From Candidatus Accumulibacter similis (GTDB lineage: Bacteria > Pseudomonadota > Gammaproteobacteria > Burkholderiales > Rhodocyclaceae), in the NCBI GenBank assembly GCA_013347225.1, contig CP054595.1, forward strand, positions 3,778,415 to 3,842,414: a stretch of DNA of 64,000 nucleotides, given 5' to 3'. The notes beneath the pieces were generated by a model. The model saw only the letters and a list, made by a program, of their open reading frames with translations, did no database searches and had not been told where the DNA came from. Both the position numbers and the translations under genes were made by a program. Below, piece after piece: positions 33,377-42,171 of this stretch; position 1 is the first letter of the stretch; every line of letters begins with the position of its first letter.

Positions 33377-34186
33377 ATGAGCGTCATCCGCAAGACCCCG
33401 CAGGAAATAGCCAAGATGCGCGTCGCCGGCCGGCTCACGGCCGAAGTGCTCGACTACGTCACGCCACACGTGCGGGCGGGCATCACCACCGCCGAACTGG
33501 ACCGCCTCTGCCACGACTACATCGTCGGCGTGCAGGGTTGCATTCCCGCGCCCCTCAACTACGCGCCACCCGGCTACCGGCCCTATCCCAATTCGATCTG
33601 TGCGTCGATCAACCATCAGGTCTGCCACGGAGTGCCGGGCGAGCGACCGCTGCGCAACGGCGACATCGTCAATCTCGACATCACGGTGATCAGCGACGGT
33701 TACCACGGCGACAGCAGCCGCATGTTCCAGATCGGCGAAACCTCGCTGCAAGCCAGACGACTGTGCGCGGTGAGCTTCGAGTGCCTGTGGCTCGGCATCG
33801 TCCAGGTCCGCGCCGGCGCACAGCTCGGCGACATCGGTCACGCGATCCAGAAGCATGCGGAGCACAGCGGCTACTCGGTGGTACGCGAGTTCTGCGGCCA
33901 CGGCATCGGCGCCAGGTTTCACGAGGAGCCGCAGGTCCTGCACTATGGCCGTCCGCACACCGGCATCACCCTTGAAGCCGGAATGATCTTCACCATCGAG
34001 CCGATGATCAATGCCGGCAAGGCCGCCGTCAAGACGATGGCCGATGGCTGGACGATCGTCACCAAGGATCACAGCCTCTCCGCTCAGTGGGAGCATACCG
34101 TCCTGGTCACCGAGAGCGGTTACGAGGTCCTCACCGTTTCATCGGCCACGCCACCGCAACCGGACTGGATCGGCCAATCCGGATGA
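33377..34186 (+). CDS. map: Methionine aminopeptidase type I
   Basis: A 269-residue metallopeptidase. RVAGRLTAEVLDYVTPHVRAGITTAELDRL at the N-terminus, SINHQVCHGVPGERPLRNGDIVNLDITVI (metal-binding Asp), FCGHGIGARFHEEPQVLHYG (His and substrate loop) and MIFTIEPMIN (Glu) are all present. The Rhodocyclales usually carry this gene next to rpsB and glnD. Start at ATG 33377. The stop overlaps glnD (ATGA). Confidence 0.97.
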   Translation: MSVIRKTPQEIAKMRVAGRLTAEVLDYVTPHVRAGITTAELDRLCHDYIVGVQGCIPAPLNYAPPGYRPYPNSICASINHQVCHGVPGERPLRNGDIVNLDITVISDGYHGDSSRMFQIGETSLQARRLCAVSFECLWLGIVQVRAGAQLGDIGHAIQKHAEHSGYSVVREFCGHGIGARFHEEPQVLHYGRPHTGITLEAGMIFTIEPMINAGKAAVKTMADGWTIVTKDHSLSAQWEHTVLVTESGYEVLTVSSATPPQPDWIGQSG

Positions 34187-36765
34187 TCACTGCCGCGACC
34201 GGTCGCCAGTCTCTGGTCGAGCAGTGCCGCTCTCGACTGCGTGAAGGCCAGTCCGAACTGCGGCAGCGCTTTCTCGACAACGAAGACGCGCCACAGCTGC
34301 TGCAGGCGCGCTGTGCGCTGGTCGACGCAGTGCTCGGCGACCTCTGGCAGGCGCTGGCCCTGCCGCCGGAGCTGACACTGCTGGCGGTCGGCGGTTATGG
34401 CCGCGGTGAGCTCTACCCCGTTTCCGACGTCGATATCCTGCTGCTGCTGCCGGCAACCCCGGAGCCGGAGCTGACGAGCCGGGTCGAGTTCGCCGTCGCG
34501 CTGTTCTACGACATCGGTCTCGAGATCGCACCCAGCGTGCGCACGGTTGCCGAGTGCGCGCAGGCCGCTGCCGGCGACCTGACGATCTGCACCGCCCTGC
34601 TTGAAGCCCGCCTGCTGACCGGCGATCGCCGGCTGTTCACGGAAGTCTGCCGGGAGCTTCGCGAGGGGCTCGATGCGCAGAGCTTCTTCGACGCCAAGCG
34701 GATGGAGCAGGAGGAGCGCCACCGCCGCTACCAGGACTCGCCGTACAGCCTGGAACCCAATTGCAAGGAAGCCCCGGGCGGCTTGCGCGATCTGCAAACG
34801 ATCCTCTGGATCACGCGCGCTGCCGGCTTCGGCGACTCCTGGGAGGATCTCGCACGGCACGGCTTCATTACCCGCGACGAGGAAGAGCAACTGCTGCGCA
34901 GCCTCACATTCCTGCAGCGTCTGCGCTGCCACCTGCACCTGCATGTCGGCAGGCGCGAGGACCGCCTGCTCTTCGACCATCAGACGGCGCTCGCCGGCCG
35001 CATGGGTTTCGTGCCGACCGCGACCCGCCTGGCCAGCGAGCGGCTGATGCAGCAGTACTACCGCACGGCGAAGATGGTGACGCAGCTCAACACCATCCTG
35101 CTGCAGAACATTGGCGCCGCGATCTCGCCACCGGCGGAACAGGAACCATCGCCGATCAATGAACGTTTCCGGAAGACGCACGAACTGCTCGATGTGGTCG
35201 CCGACGACGTCTTCCAGAAAAGACCGGCGGCGCTGCTCGAGGCCTTCCTGCTGATGCAGCAGCATGCAGACCTGCAGGGAATGACCGCACGCACACTGCG
35301 CGCCCTGTGGCATGCGCGGACGCTGATCGACGACGAATTCCGCCACAACCCGGACAACCGCCGCTGCTTCCTCAGCATCCTGCAGCAGTCGCGCGGCGTG
35401 CTGCACGAACTCCGGCGGATGAACCAGTTCGGCCTGCTCGGTCGCTATCTGCCGAACTTCGGCAAGATCGTCGGCCAGATGCAGCACGACCTGTTCCACG
35501 TCTACACCGTCGACCAGCATACCCTGCATGTGCTGCGCAACCTGCGCCGCTTCCTCGCCGACGAGTTCACCCACGAGTATCCGCTGTGCAGCGAGCTGAT
35601 GAGCGATTTCCCCCGGCAGTGGGTGCTCTACGTCGCGGCCCTGTTCCACGACATCGCCAAGGGGCGCGGTGGCGACCACTCTGAACTCGGTGCGGTCGAC
35701 GCCGCCGAGTTCTGCGCTGCGCACGGCGTCGACCCCGAGGACAAAGAGCTGATCGTCTGGCTGGTACGGCATCACCTGCTGATGTCCAGCGTCGCCCAGA
35801 AGCAGGATATCGCCGACCCGGAGGTGGTTGGCGCCTTTGCCGCGACGGTCGGCGGGGAGAGGCGACTGGTTGCCCTTTATCTGTTCACCGTCGCCGACAT
35901 CCGCGGCACCAGCCCGAAAGTGTGGAACACCTGGAAGGGCCAACTGCTCGAACAACTGTTCAGGAGTGCCTGCCGTACCCTGCTCGACGGCGACGAGGCA
36001 CCGGTCCGGCAAGGGATGATCGAAGAGCGCCAGCAACAGGCTGTGCGGCTGCTGCGCTACTTCGCGCTGCCCGATTCCGTTCACCAGCGGCTGTGGAAGC
36101 AGCTCGATACCGTGTACTTCATGCGCCATTCGGCGGAAGAGATCGCCTGGCACACCCGCTCCCTGTACTACCGGATCGGTCGCGAGGAGCCCCTGGTCAA
36201 GGCACGGCTCAATCCGCAGGGCGAAGGTCTCGAGGTGCTGGTCTTCACCCGCGACCAGCGCGACCTGTTCGCTCGCCTGGTCGGCTTCTTCAGCCGCTCC
36301 GGATACACCATCGTCGACGCCAAGATCCATACCACGCGACATGGCTACGCGCTGGACACCTTCATGCTGCTCGACCTCGGCGACCGCGGCAGCGATCGCG
36401 ACATGATCAGCTATGTCGAGCACGAACTCAGCGACCGGCTGCGCCGGCGAGGGCCGCCGGAGGGCCCGGGCAACGGGCGGCTGTCCCGTCAGGTGAGGCA
36501 CTTCCCGGTGCAGCCGATGGTGACCATCGAGGAAGACGAGAAAGGCACCCACTACGTCCTTTCGGTCAGCGCGACCGATCGTCCCGGACTGCTGTACACC
36601 ATCGCCCTGACCCTGGCAGCACATCGGGCCAACCTGCACACGGCAAAGATCTCCACCCTCGGTGAACGCGTCGAGGACACATTCCTGATCAGCGGCGGCG
36701 ACCTCCGCGATACCGCCAGCCGCATCAGGCTGGAAACCGAGCTGATCGAACGCCTGAAGCTCTGA
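34183..36765 (+). CDS. glnD: PII uridylyltransferase/uridylyl-removing enzyme GlnD
   Basis: An 860-residue bifunctional sensor of glutamine. Order: nucleotidyltransferase domain (LLAVGGYGRGELYPVSDVDILLL near residue 65), GlnD-specific linker (SPYSLEPNCKEAPGGLRDLQTILW), HD hydrolase domain (LFHDIAKGRGGDHSELGA near 490) and two C-terminal ACT domains (VLVFTRDQRDLFARLVGFFSRSGY and VSATDRPGLLYTIALTLAAHRANLH). It uridylylates PII proteins and so connects nitrogen status to NtrC and NifA, which is relevant to the nif genes here. Coupled to map by a 4-base overlap. Confidence 0.97.
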   Translation: MITAATGRQSLVEQCRSRLREGQSELRQRFLDNEDAPQLLQARCALVDAVLGDLWQALALPPELTLLAVGGYGRGELYPVSDVDILLLLPATPEPELTSRVEFAVALFYDIGLEIAPSVRTVAECAQAAAGDLTICTALLEARLLTGDRRLFTEVCRELREGLDAQSFFDAKRMEQEERHRRYQDSPYSLEPNCKEAPGGLRDLQTILWITRAAGFGDSWEDLARHGFITRDEEEQLLRSLTFLQRLRCHLHLHVGRREDRLLFDHQTALAGRMGFVPTATRLASERLMQQYYRTAKMVTQLNTILLQNIGAAISPPAEQEPSPINERFRKTHELLDVVADDVFQKRPAALLEAFLLMQQHADLQGMTARTLRALWHARTLIDDEFRHNPDNRRCFLSILQQSRGVLHELRRMNQFGLLGRYLPNFGKIVGQMQHDLFHVYTVDQHTLHVLRNLRRFLADEFTHEYPLCSELMSDFPRQWVLYVAALFHDIAKGRGGDHSELGAVDAAEFCAAHGVDPEDKELIVWLVRHHLLMSSVAQKQDIADPEVVGAFAATVGGERRLVALYLFTVADIRGTSPKVWNTWKGQLLEQLFRSACRTLLDGDEAPVRQGMIEERQQQAVRLLRYFALPDSVHQRLWKQLDTVYFMRHSAEEIAWHTRSLYYRIGREEPLVKARLNPQGEGLEVLVFTRDQRDLFARLVGFFSRSGYTIVDAKIHTTRHGYALDTFMLLDLGDRGSDRDMISYVEHELSDRLRRRGPPEGPGNGRLSRQVRHFPVQPMVTIEEDEKGTHYVLSVSATDRPGLLYTIALTLAAHRANLHTAKISTLGERVEDTFLISGGDLRDTASRIRLETELIERLKL

Positions 36766-37057
36766 GGCAGCGAGCGGCGCCGGCCGGCGAACCGTCGGTG
36801 CATCCGCGGCGCGGCCCGTCCACGACCTGCCCGTTGCCCGCCGGTCTGCCCGTTCGCGATTCGCCGCCGCGCGTGGCGTCCATCCGGGACTGCGCGCGCC
36901 GGTCCGTTCACCGGCTCTGCAAGCGGGCGGGCGCCGCGCCAGGCGCCAAGCAACTGCCGGCAGTGCGTCGCAGCCAAGGAACGACGCGACGACAGGTGTC
37001 GGTTTTTTTTACACCTTCCGCCAGCAAGACTGGCCACAGTCGGAGAGTGATATTCTA

Positions 37058-37084
37058 CGACAATGATTTACTGAAACATTGTCG
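37058..37084. promoter_or_regulatory. Inverted repeat next to sigma-54 promoter (possible activator or operator site)
   Basis: CGACAATG, eleven bases, CATTGTCG: an exact 8-bp inverted repeat. Its centre is 54 bases upstream of the predicted transcription start and 28 bases upstream of the -24 box. Confidence 0.6.
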
Positions 37085-37098
37085 CACCCGGAAAGTGA

Positions 37099-37114
37099 TG
37101 GCACATAACTTGCT
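37099..37114 (+). promoter_or_regulatory. Sigma-54 (-24/-12) promoter of HPr-rel-A operon
   Basis: TGGCAC, five bases, TTGCT: a perfect -24/-12 element with GG and GC ten bases apart. It resembles the promoters described for exosortase/PEP-CTERM-linked genes controlled by the PrsK/PrsR pair; no NifA site lies upstream. Confidence 0.82.
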
Positions 37115-37272
37115 TGAATAGGTCAAGAAAGGCAGGGGGTCACCGGCCGCGGTGCCACAGTGACCATCATTGCAGGCTTTCTCGGCGAAGCGTGATGTAG
37201 TGGGCAAGCATCGGCGAACCGGAACGTCTAGAATGATTTTGCTCAGGCCGAAATAGATACCAAGGAAAACAC

Positions 37273-37653
37273 ATGTCAGAGACCTCAAACGAGAGAACCG
37301 AGCAGCGGCGCCAGTTGCTCAAGAAGGCGGCGGCCGTGCCGGCGATCTTCGTTCTGCCGTCCACCGGCAGGGCCGTGGCAAGCAGCAGTCTGCACGCCTG
37401 CGTCGAGAAGGGTCTGATAGCGAACAACAACAGGCCGATTCCGCCGATCCTGCCCAAGGACCAGACGGACCAGTGGGTTCGCCAGTACCAGGCAGGAATC
37501 GACCAGGGAGCCGACACGAAGATCGAAGGCAATGTCCTGCAGTACGACTACACCACCGGTAACGTACCAAGGCCGGTGGCGCACGCGTCGTGCTGGAACT
37601 CGATCAATCCCACCGGGCCGCAGGCGGATCCGAATACCAACCTGATCCCGTAA
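37273..37653 (+). CDS. Small protein with Tat-like leader at head of HPr-rel-A operon
   Basis: A 126-residue protein of unknown function. The N-terminus has EQRRQLLKKAAAVPAIFVLPSTGRAVA, a twin-arginine pattern (RRxLLK) followed by a hydrophobic stretch and a possible A-x-A cleavage site near residue 38. The mature part is Asn/Pro/Gln-rich with two cysteines (LHACVEK and HASCWN). AAGGAAAACAC precedes the ATG. It is the first gene behind the sigma-54 promoter and could be the substrate of the modification genes that follow; that is inference from position. Confidence 0.7.
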   Translation: MSETSNERTEQRRQLLKKAAAVPAIFVLPSTGRAVASSSLHACVEKGLIANNNRPIPPILPKDQTDQWVRQYQAGIDQGADTKIEGNVLQYDYTTGNVPRPVAHASCWNSINPTGPQADPNTNLIP

Positions 37654-37698
37654 CCTTCCACGCCAGGCGAACCCCGGACCGCCTACGTCCGCAGCCTG

Positions 37699-37950
37699 AT
37701 GCAGCCACTGTTTCGCCGGCTCGGCGAAGGTGCAGTCGCTTTCGACCAGAGGAACTGGCAGACGCACATTCTCACCCCGGCTGCCGCGGTCATCTTCGAG
37801 GCGCTGAGCGAGATCGGCGACGGCGAACAGCCGCTGCCCCTGAACCGGGCCCTGCCCTTTCTGCGCGACGAACTCGAAGTCGACACCGACACCCCGGAAA
37901 TCCGCCAGGTGTTGCGTTCTCTGCAGGAGATGGGCATGCTTGGCGGATGA
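37699..37950 (+). CDS. HPr-rel-A system PqqD-family peptide chaperone
   Basis: An 83-residue PqqD-like (RRE fold) protein: LTPAAAVIFEALSEIGDGEQPLP and FLRDELEVDTDTPEIRQVLRSLQEMGML. PqqD-like proteins bind leader peptides and present them to modifying enzymes. In this family they occur with an HprK-related kinase and a nucleotidyltransferase. The stop codon overlaps the next start (ATGA). Confidence 0.85.
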   Translation: MQPLFRRLGEGAVAFDQRNWQTHILTPAAAVIFEALSEIGDGEQPLPLNRALPFLRDELEVDTDTPEIRQVLRSLQEMGMLGG

Positions 37951-38891
37951 CTGCCGAGCCGCTCCGCCTGCGCAACCTATCTCCCGTCATCCTCCGCCAG
38001 CGTCTTGCCAGTGCTTCGCTCGCGCTCGACTATGGCGCAGCGGTGGTGCGCGTCGGATCCGACCTCGGTGGCTTCGTCACCGACCTGCAGCGCGTCTATG
38101 GCGCCTTTGCGCTGGTCGACGCCGCCTTCGCCGACTTCCATACCCAGGTCCGCCGCGGCAGGGGAGTACGCGCCTACCTGCGTCCGCAGTCCCGTTTCCT
38201 GATCGACGGTGTCCAGCCCTTCGATCCCTTTCCCCAGGAGCAGGCGCTGGCACACTTCGAGTGGGGGGTCAACTGGTGCTTTGCGCAGCGCTTCAACCAG
38301 CACGTCCTGCTGCATGCCGGCGCCCTCGCGCTTGCCGACCGCGGCATCATCATGGCGGCACCGCCCGGCTCCGGCAAGAGCACGCTGACGGCGGCGATGA
38401 TGCTGCGCGGATTCCGCCTGCTGTCCGACGAATTCGGCGTCCTCTGTCCGCGCAGCGGCCAGTTGTGGCCGATGCTCAAGCCGCTGGCGCTGAAGAACCG
38501 CTCGATCGACATCATCCGCGACTATGCCGAAGAAGTCATCCTCGGCCCGGTCTACCGGGGCACCCGCAAGGGTGACGTGGCGCACCTCGCTCCCGGCGAG
38601 GGAAGTGTCGACGCCCGCCGGCTGCCAGCACGCCCGCAACTGGTCATCTTTCCCAGCTTTCGCGAAGGGGCGACCTTGAGCCTCCGCCGGCTGCCGGCTG
38701 AGCAGGCGTTCGCCAACCTCGCCTTCAACAGCTTCAATTACGAGTTGCTCGGCGCCACCTCATTCAACGCCGTGGCCGACGTCATCGAGAACTGCCCGGC
38801 TTTCGCGCTCGAGTACAGCCGCCTGGATGACGCGATCGAAGCGGTCCGATCGTTGCTTGCCGACTCGACCGCAGCGAGGAACGGCGCATGA
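37947..38891 (+). CDS. HprK-related kinase A
   Basis: A 314-residue protein related to HPr kinase. Residues about 130-145 contain IIMAAPPGSGKSTLTAAMMLRGF, a P-loop, then LLSDEFGVLCP (Walker B-like) and IFPSFREGATLSLRRLPAEQA near the C-terminus. It lacks the HPr-binding details of true HprK. Its substrate is not known; the PqqD gene just upstream suggests a peptide or small protein. The open frame continues upstream to 37590 but overlaps the PqqD gene. Confidence 0.88.
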   Translation: MTAEPLRLRNLSPVILRQRLASASLALDYGAAVVRVGSDLGGFVTDLQRVYGAFALVDAAFADFHTQVRRGRGVRAYLRPQSRFLIDGVQPFDPFPQEQALAHFEWGVNWCFAQRFNQHVLLHAGALALADRGIIMAAPPGSGKSTLTAAMMLRGFRLLSDEFGVLCPRSGQLWPMLKPLALKNRSIDIIRDYAEEVILGPVYRGTRKGDVAHLAPGEGSVDARRLPARPQLVIFPSFREGATLSLRRLPAEQAFANLAFNSFNYELLGATSFNAVADVIENCPAFALEYSRLDDAIEAVRSLLADSTAARNGA

Positions 38892-39994
38892 GCGATCACC
38901 GCGCCGCCGCCAATCCGTTCCACCTGCTGCAGCTCCTGCGCGAGCCCGGACGGGTGCGCGACCTGCAGTTGAGCGACTGGGATGCCTTGATCCGTCTGGC
39001 GCGCCGGGCAAGACTGCTGGGGGTGCTCGCCCACCGCATCCAGTCACGCGCCGAGCATCTGGCTGTCGTTCCGGACTGCGTCCGCGGCCATCTCGATTCG
39101 GCGATCGTGTATTCAGCGTACCGCGTCCACCTGCTGCGCATGGAGCTGGCCGCGCTGGACCGCGTGCTGCCAGCCGACGTACGCGTCGCCGTCCTCAAGG
39201 GCGGCGCCTATATCCTACAGGACCTCGCGACGGCGCGTGGTCGTCTGCCGAACGACGTTGACCTGCTGGTCGGCCGCGACGACCTGCGACGCAGCGAAGC
39301 GGCCCTGCTGGCCGCAGGCTGGGAGGCGCAGGCGGTAGACGACTACGCCGACCGCTACTACCGGGAATGGAGTCATGAACTGCCGCCGCTGCGCTTTCCG
39401 GAGCACCCGATGGAAGTGGACCTCCATCACACGATCAGCCCGGTCACCGGTCGCCTGCGGCCCGACCGCGCGCTGCTCTTCGCCGGCCTGCAGGAAGTTG
39501 CCGGACAGCGCTTCCTGGTACTGCATCCGCTCGACCAGATTCTGCACGCCGTCATCCATCTCTTCCAGGATTCCGAGCTGGTCGACAACCTGCGCGACCT
39601 GGTCGACATCGACAGCCTCCTGCGGACCCACCTGCAGTCGACAGAAGACTGGCTGGCACTGGCAGCGCGTGCCGGCCGACACGGCGTCGAGCGTCCGTTG
39701 TGGTATGCCCTGCGCTACTGCCATCGCTGGCTGGCGACGCCGGTACCCGACGGACTGCCGCTGCGCCCGCCGCCGATCGCCATGATGCGGCTGATGGACT
39801 GGCTCTATCCGCGCTGCACCCTGCCCCGACTGCCAGATCGGCCGCCGACGATCGGGCGCCGGGTCGCCGTCCGCCTCGGCCTGGCCCGCTACCAGTGGCT
39901 GCGCATGCCACCCGGACTGCTGCTGCGCCATCTCGGCCACAAGAGCGTGCAGGCAGTGCGCTGGCGCCCGGCGGCGCAACGCGGGGCCGACTGA
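38888..39994 (+). CDS. Nucleotidyltransferase-family protein of HPr-rel-A system
   Basis: A 368-residue protein with an antitoxin-like/MNT-type nucleotidyltransferase core: VAVLKGGAYILQDLATARGRLPNDVDLLVGRDDLRRSEAALLAAGW holds the GG and DxD catalytic pattern. Histidine-bearing LFAGLQEV...FLVLHPLDQILHAVIHLFQ follows. Members of this group are seen together with HprK-related kinase A and PqqD. The start overlaps the kinase stop (ATGA). Ends the operon; 242 bases free follow. Confidence 0.85.
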   Translation: MSDHRAAANPFHLLQLLREPGRVRDLQLSDWDALIRLARRARLLGVLAHRIQSRAEHLAVVPDCVRGHLDSAIVYSAYRVHLLRMELAALDRVLPADVRVAVLKGGAYILQDLATARGRLPNDVDLLVGRDDLRRSEAALLAAGWEAQAVDDYADRYYREWSHELPPLRFPEHPMEVDLHHTISPVTGRLRPDRALLFAGLQEVAGQRFLVLHPLDQILHAVIHLFQDSELVDNLRDLVDIDSLLRTHLQSTEDWLALAARAGRHGVERPLWYALRYCHRWLATPVPDGLPLRPPPIAMMRLMDWLYPRCTLPRLPDRPPTIGRRVAVRLGLARYQWLRMPPGLLLRHLGHKSVQAVRWRPAAQRGAD

Positions 39995-40177
39995 GAGGGG
40001 CTTGCCGACGCGCGGATGACGCCGGATGCGCCTTGCGCCGACGGGATGACCGCCGCCCTGGCACGGCGCGCGACGGACCCGGGCGGCCCGGGGGCTCCAG
40101 TCCCCCTGGCGGACGACCGAGGCCACGCGAGCCGGTCACCGGACGCTGCGCACGCTCGCTTTGCTGCGATCGGAGCA

Positions 40178-40202
40178 AGGAAAGGGCCCGCACGGGGCCC
40201 CA
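40178..40202 (-). terminator. Probable rho-independent terminator
   Basis: On the minus strand GGGCCC, five-base loop, GGGCCC followed by TTTCCTT. It is 35 bases past the stop of the small secreted protein gene on that strand, so it fits as its terminator. Confidence 0.55.
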
Positions 40203-40236
40203 CGAAACGGCCGGGTGTTGGCCAGCCCGAAGCTGC

Positions 40237-40548
40237 TCAGCGGCAGACGCGCCGACCGTCAACGATCCGACAGTCCGCTGCCGTACGCACCTCGGCGTCG
40301 CGCACCTCGGCCTCCCGCGCAGGAGCCACTTCAACGGCCCGGGCGGGAGCCACTTCAACCGCCCGGGCGGGCGCGACCTCAACGCCGCGCACCGGAACGG
40401 GCTCGACAGGCTTGCGGACCTCGACGACGCCTGCCGCCGTTTCACACTCGGCGCGACGAACGCCATCTACACAGGTCACCGCGTAAGCACCGGACCCAAA
40501 GGCCATCGCCAGGACGGCAGCCGGCAGATTGATTGCTGAAACGTTCAT
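40237..40548 (-). CDS. Small secreted protein with VEVAPARA repeats
   Basis: A 103-residue protein. ATG at 40546-40548 after GAGGAAAGAACC. The signal peptide (MNVSAINLPAAVLAMAFGSGAYA) is followed by cysteine-containing VTCVDGVRRAECETAAG, then three to four copies of an eight-residue repeat (VEVAPARA), and a C-terminal DCRIVDGRRVCR with two more cysteines. No known domain. The four cysteines suggest a folded, disulfide-bonded exported protein. Confidence 0.75.
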   Translation of the reverse strand: MNVSAINLPAAVLAMAFGSGAYAVTCVDGVRRAECETAAGVVEVRKPVEPVPVRGVEVAPARAVEVAPARAVEVAPAREAEVRDAEVRTAADCRIVDGRRVCR

Positions 40549-41228
40549 GGTTCTTTCCTCCAGAAAATGGACTTTCAGGTTGCTGCACTGCACCCGCTCC
40601 GCGAAGCGGAATCGATCTCCCTCGCAGGAAGTTTGCACGACGCAGCGATGGACGCGCTTGGCACCATGCATCCGCTTGAACCGGATATTGCCACTGATCC
40701 GACACCGGACGCCAGGGAACGTCGCGGGCGCCCCCCAACGCGGGCCGTACTGCCACCGTAGGCGCCGGCATGCTCGTTGCCGCCGCCACGCGCATGTCCC
40801 GAACTGCCGCCCCAACGGCTGCCGTGCGCCGAGGCACCACGACCGTGCCCGGGCGCCCCCCAACGCGGGCCGTACTGCCACCGTAGGCGCCGGCATGCTC
40901 GTTGCCGCCGCCACGCGCATGTCCCGAACTGCCGCCCCAACGGCTGCCGTGCGCCGAGGCACCACGACCGTGCCCGGGCGCCCCCCAACGCGGGCCGTAC
41001 TGCCACCGTAGGCGCCGGCATGCTCGTTGCCGCCGCCACGCGCATGTCCCGAACTGCCGCCCCAACGGCTGCCGTGCGCCGAGGCACCACGACCGTGCCC
41101 GGGCGAGCCGCCGCGACCCTTTGCGCTGGCGCATGCCACAAGCTGCGACGGTTTGCCCCCGGGCTGTCGCAGCCACCTGCAAGGCAGCAGCCAACCCGGC
41201 CCCCTCGACGACAGACCGCCACGCCGCC
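40549..41228 (-). other. Gene-free stretch holding a 125-bp tandem repeat
   Basis: 680 bases between the secreted-protein gene and the next unknown gene on the same strand. Apart from the repeat (40726-41105) I see only short Gly/Arg-rich shadow frames. In one minus-strand frame each unit reads SGHARGGGNEHAGAYGGSTARVGG, Gly/His-rich, so a decayed gene is possible. Confidence 0.5.
40726..41105. repeat. Three tandem copies of a 125-bp unit
   Basis: The same 125 bases begin at 40726, 40851 and 40976 and read identically as far as I can see; five bases of a fourth copy follow at 41101. As 125 is not divisible by three, the reading frame changes with each copy. Confidence 0.93.
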
Positions 41229-42134
41229 TCAGCCCGATTGCGCCTGCAGCAACCCGCGCAGCGTGGCGCCGCCCGGGTAACGCAGGTCATCGACCCGCCA
41301 GCGGGAACCCTCGCGCAACAGCAGCACCTCCACCTGCCAGTCCCGCGAGCCGTCGCCGAACCGGATGGGCACGCTTGCGCGCGCGCCGTCGATGCGCGCG
41401 CGTCCCGGAACGAAGCGCTCGGGATATTCCTGCGAGTCGCTGAAGGGGTCGCCGTTGATCGGTGGCACCTCGTCCTGCGGCCGTGGCCGTTTGAAGTAGT
41501 CAGCGATGGCGCCGCGCAGGCCGGTCGTCAGGCAGGCGCGCTTGCGCGCGACCGAGGCGGGATTGAAAGCCATGTCGCCGGTCATGTGCAGACGCAGCAG
41601 TTCCACCGTCGTCGCCTCGGGCGAGTCCGCTGCCGCGGTGCGCGTCAGCGTCCACACCACGTTGTCGAGACCGAGCAGCGCCCTGCCGGATGTGAGCAGA
41701 TGGTAGTCGAAGATTCCGCCGTCGCACGTCACCCGCAGGCTCAGCAGCGGCAGCTGCGCGATGCCGAGCGCGCGCGCAGCCTGCCCGGCGGGCGACGGCA
41801 GACTGCCCTGGAACAAGCCCGGCGCCGGCGTCAGGACGAATTCGTAGCGGGCCGCCGCACAGGCCAGCGGCTCGGGCGCTTCGACCCGGGTGGCGGCGAA
41901 GCGCAGCGACTTGCCCGCCAACCAGCGATCCGGCGGCGGGCGGGTCTTCGCCGGCGCCCAGGGCGCGACCACGCCGCGCCCGATGCGCCACTCGGTCTGC
42001 GGCGGCCAGGTATCGAAAGCGCCGACGCCCAGCGGCGCGAGGCAGAGGAACGACGCCACGAGCGTGCGCCGGACGCCGCGCCGGCGCCACCGCAAGGCAC
42101 ACGGCAGCACATCGCCTCCGCCGTTCGTCATCAT
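41229..42134 (-). CDS. Conserved exported protein of unknown function
   Basis: A 301-residue protein. Start at the ATG pair 42129-42134 (MMTNGGG). An Arg-rich stretch and hydrophobic segment (RTLVASFLCLAPLGVGAF) look like a signal peptide or a membrane anchor. The mature part has TWPPQTEWRIGRGVVAPWAP, YEFVLTPAPGLFQGSLPSPAGQAARALGIAQLPLLSLRVTCDGGIFDYHLLTSGRALL and WRVDDLRYPGGATLRGLLQAQ; I do not recognise the family. A TCGCCA hexamer repeat sits just upstream of the start. The open frame extends further upstream to 42458. Confidence 0.6.
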   Translation of the reverse strand: MMTNGGGDVLPCALRWRRRGVRRTLVASFLCLAPLGVGAFDTWPPQTEWRIGRGVVAPWAPAKTRPPPDRWLAGKSLRFAATRVEAPEPLACAAARYEFVLTPAPGLFQGSLPSPAGQAARALGIAQLPLLSLRVTCDGGIFDYHLLTSGRALLGLDNVVWTLTRTAAADSPEATTVELLRLHMTGDMAFNPASVARKRACLTTGLRGAIADYFKRPRPQDEVPPINGDPFSDSQEYPERFVPGRARIDGARASVPIRFGDGSRDWQVEVLLLREGSRWRVDDLRYPGGATLRGLLQAQSG

Positions 42135-42144
42135 CGCAGTCCTG

Positions 42145-42171
42145 TCGCCATCGCCATCGCCATCGCCATCG
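42145..42171. repeat. Hexanucleotide TCGCCA repeat
   Basis: Four and a half copies of TCGCCA, 11-37 bases upstream of the chosen start of the exported-protein gene on the minus strand. Read in that gene's frame, it encodes (GD)n; a changing number of units would add or remove two residues or alter spacing. Confidence 0.8.

Larger units (their letters stand above)
36766..37272 (+). other. Intergenic region before the HPr-rel-A operon
   Basis: 507 bases without a gene. A short stem (CGACA/TGTCG) followed by eight T residues at about 36990-37010 may be the glnD terminator. Downstream are the inverted repeat (37058-37084) and a sigma-54 promoter (37099-37114), then about 150 bases of leader with AAGGAAAACAC before the start codon. 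Confidence 0.6.

Noticed and set aside
34120..36639. 839-codon open frame on the minus strand
   Set aside because: It is antisense to glnD, a certain gene with full domain order; the frame results from GC-rich codon use and has no family resemblance.
40726..41105. Direct repeats as a possible CRISPR array
   Set aside because: The 125-bp units are contiguous with no variable spacers, and there are no cas genes.
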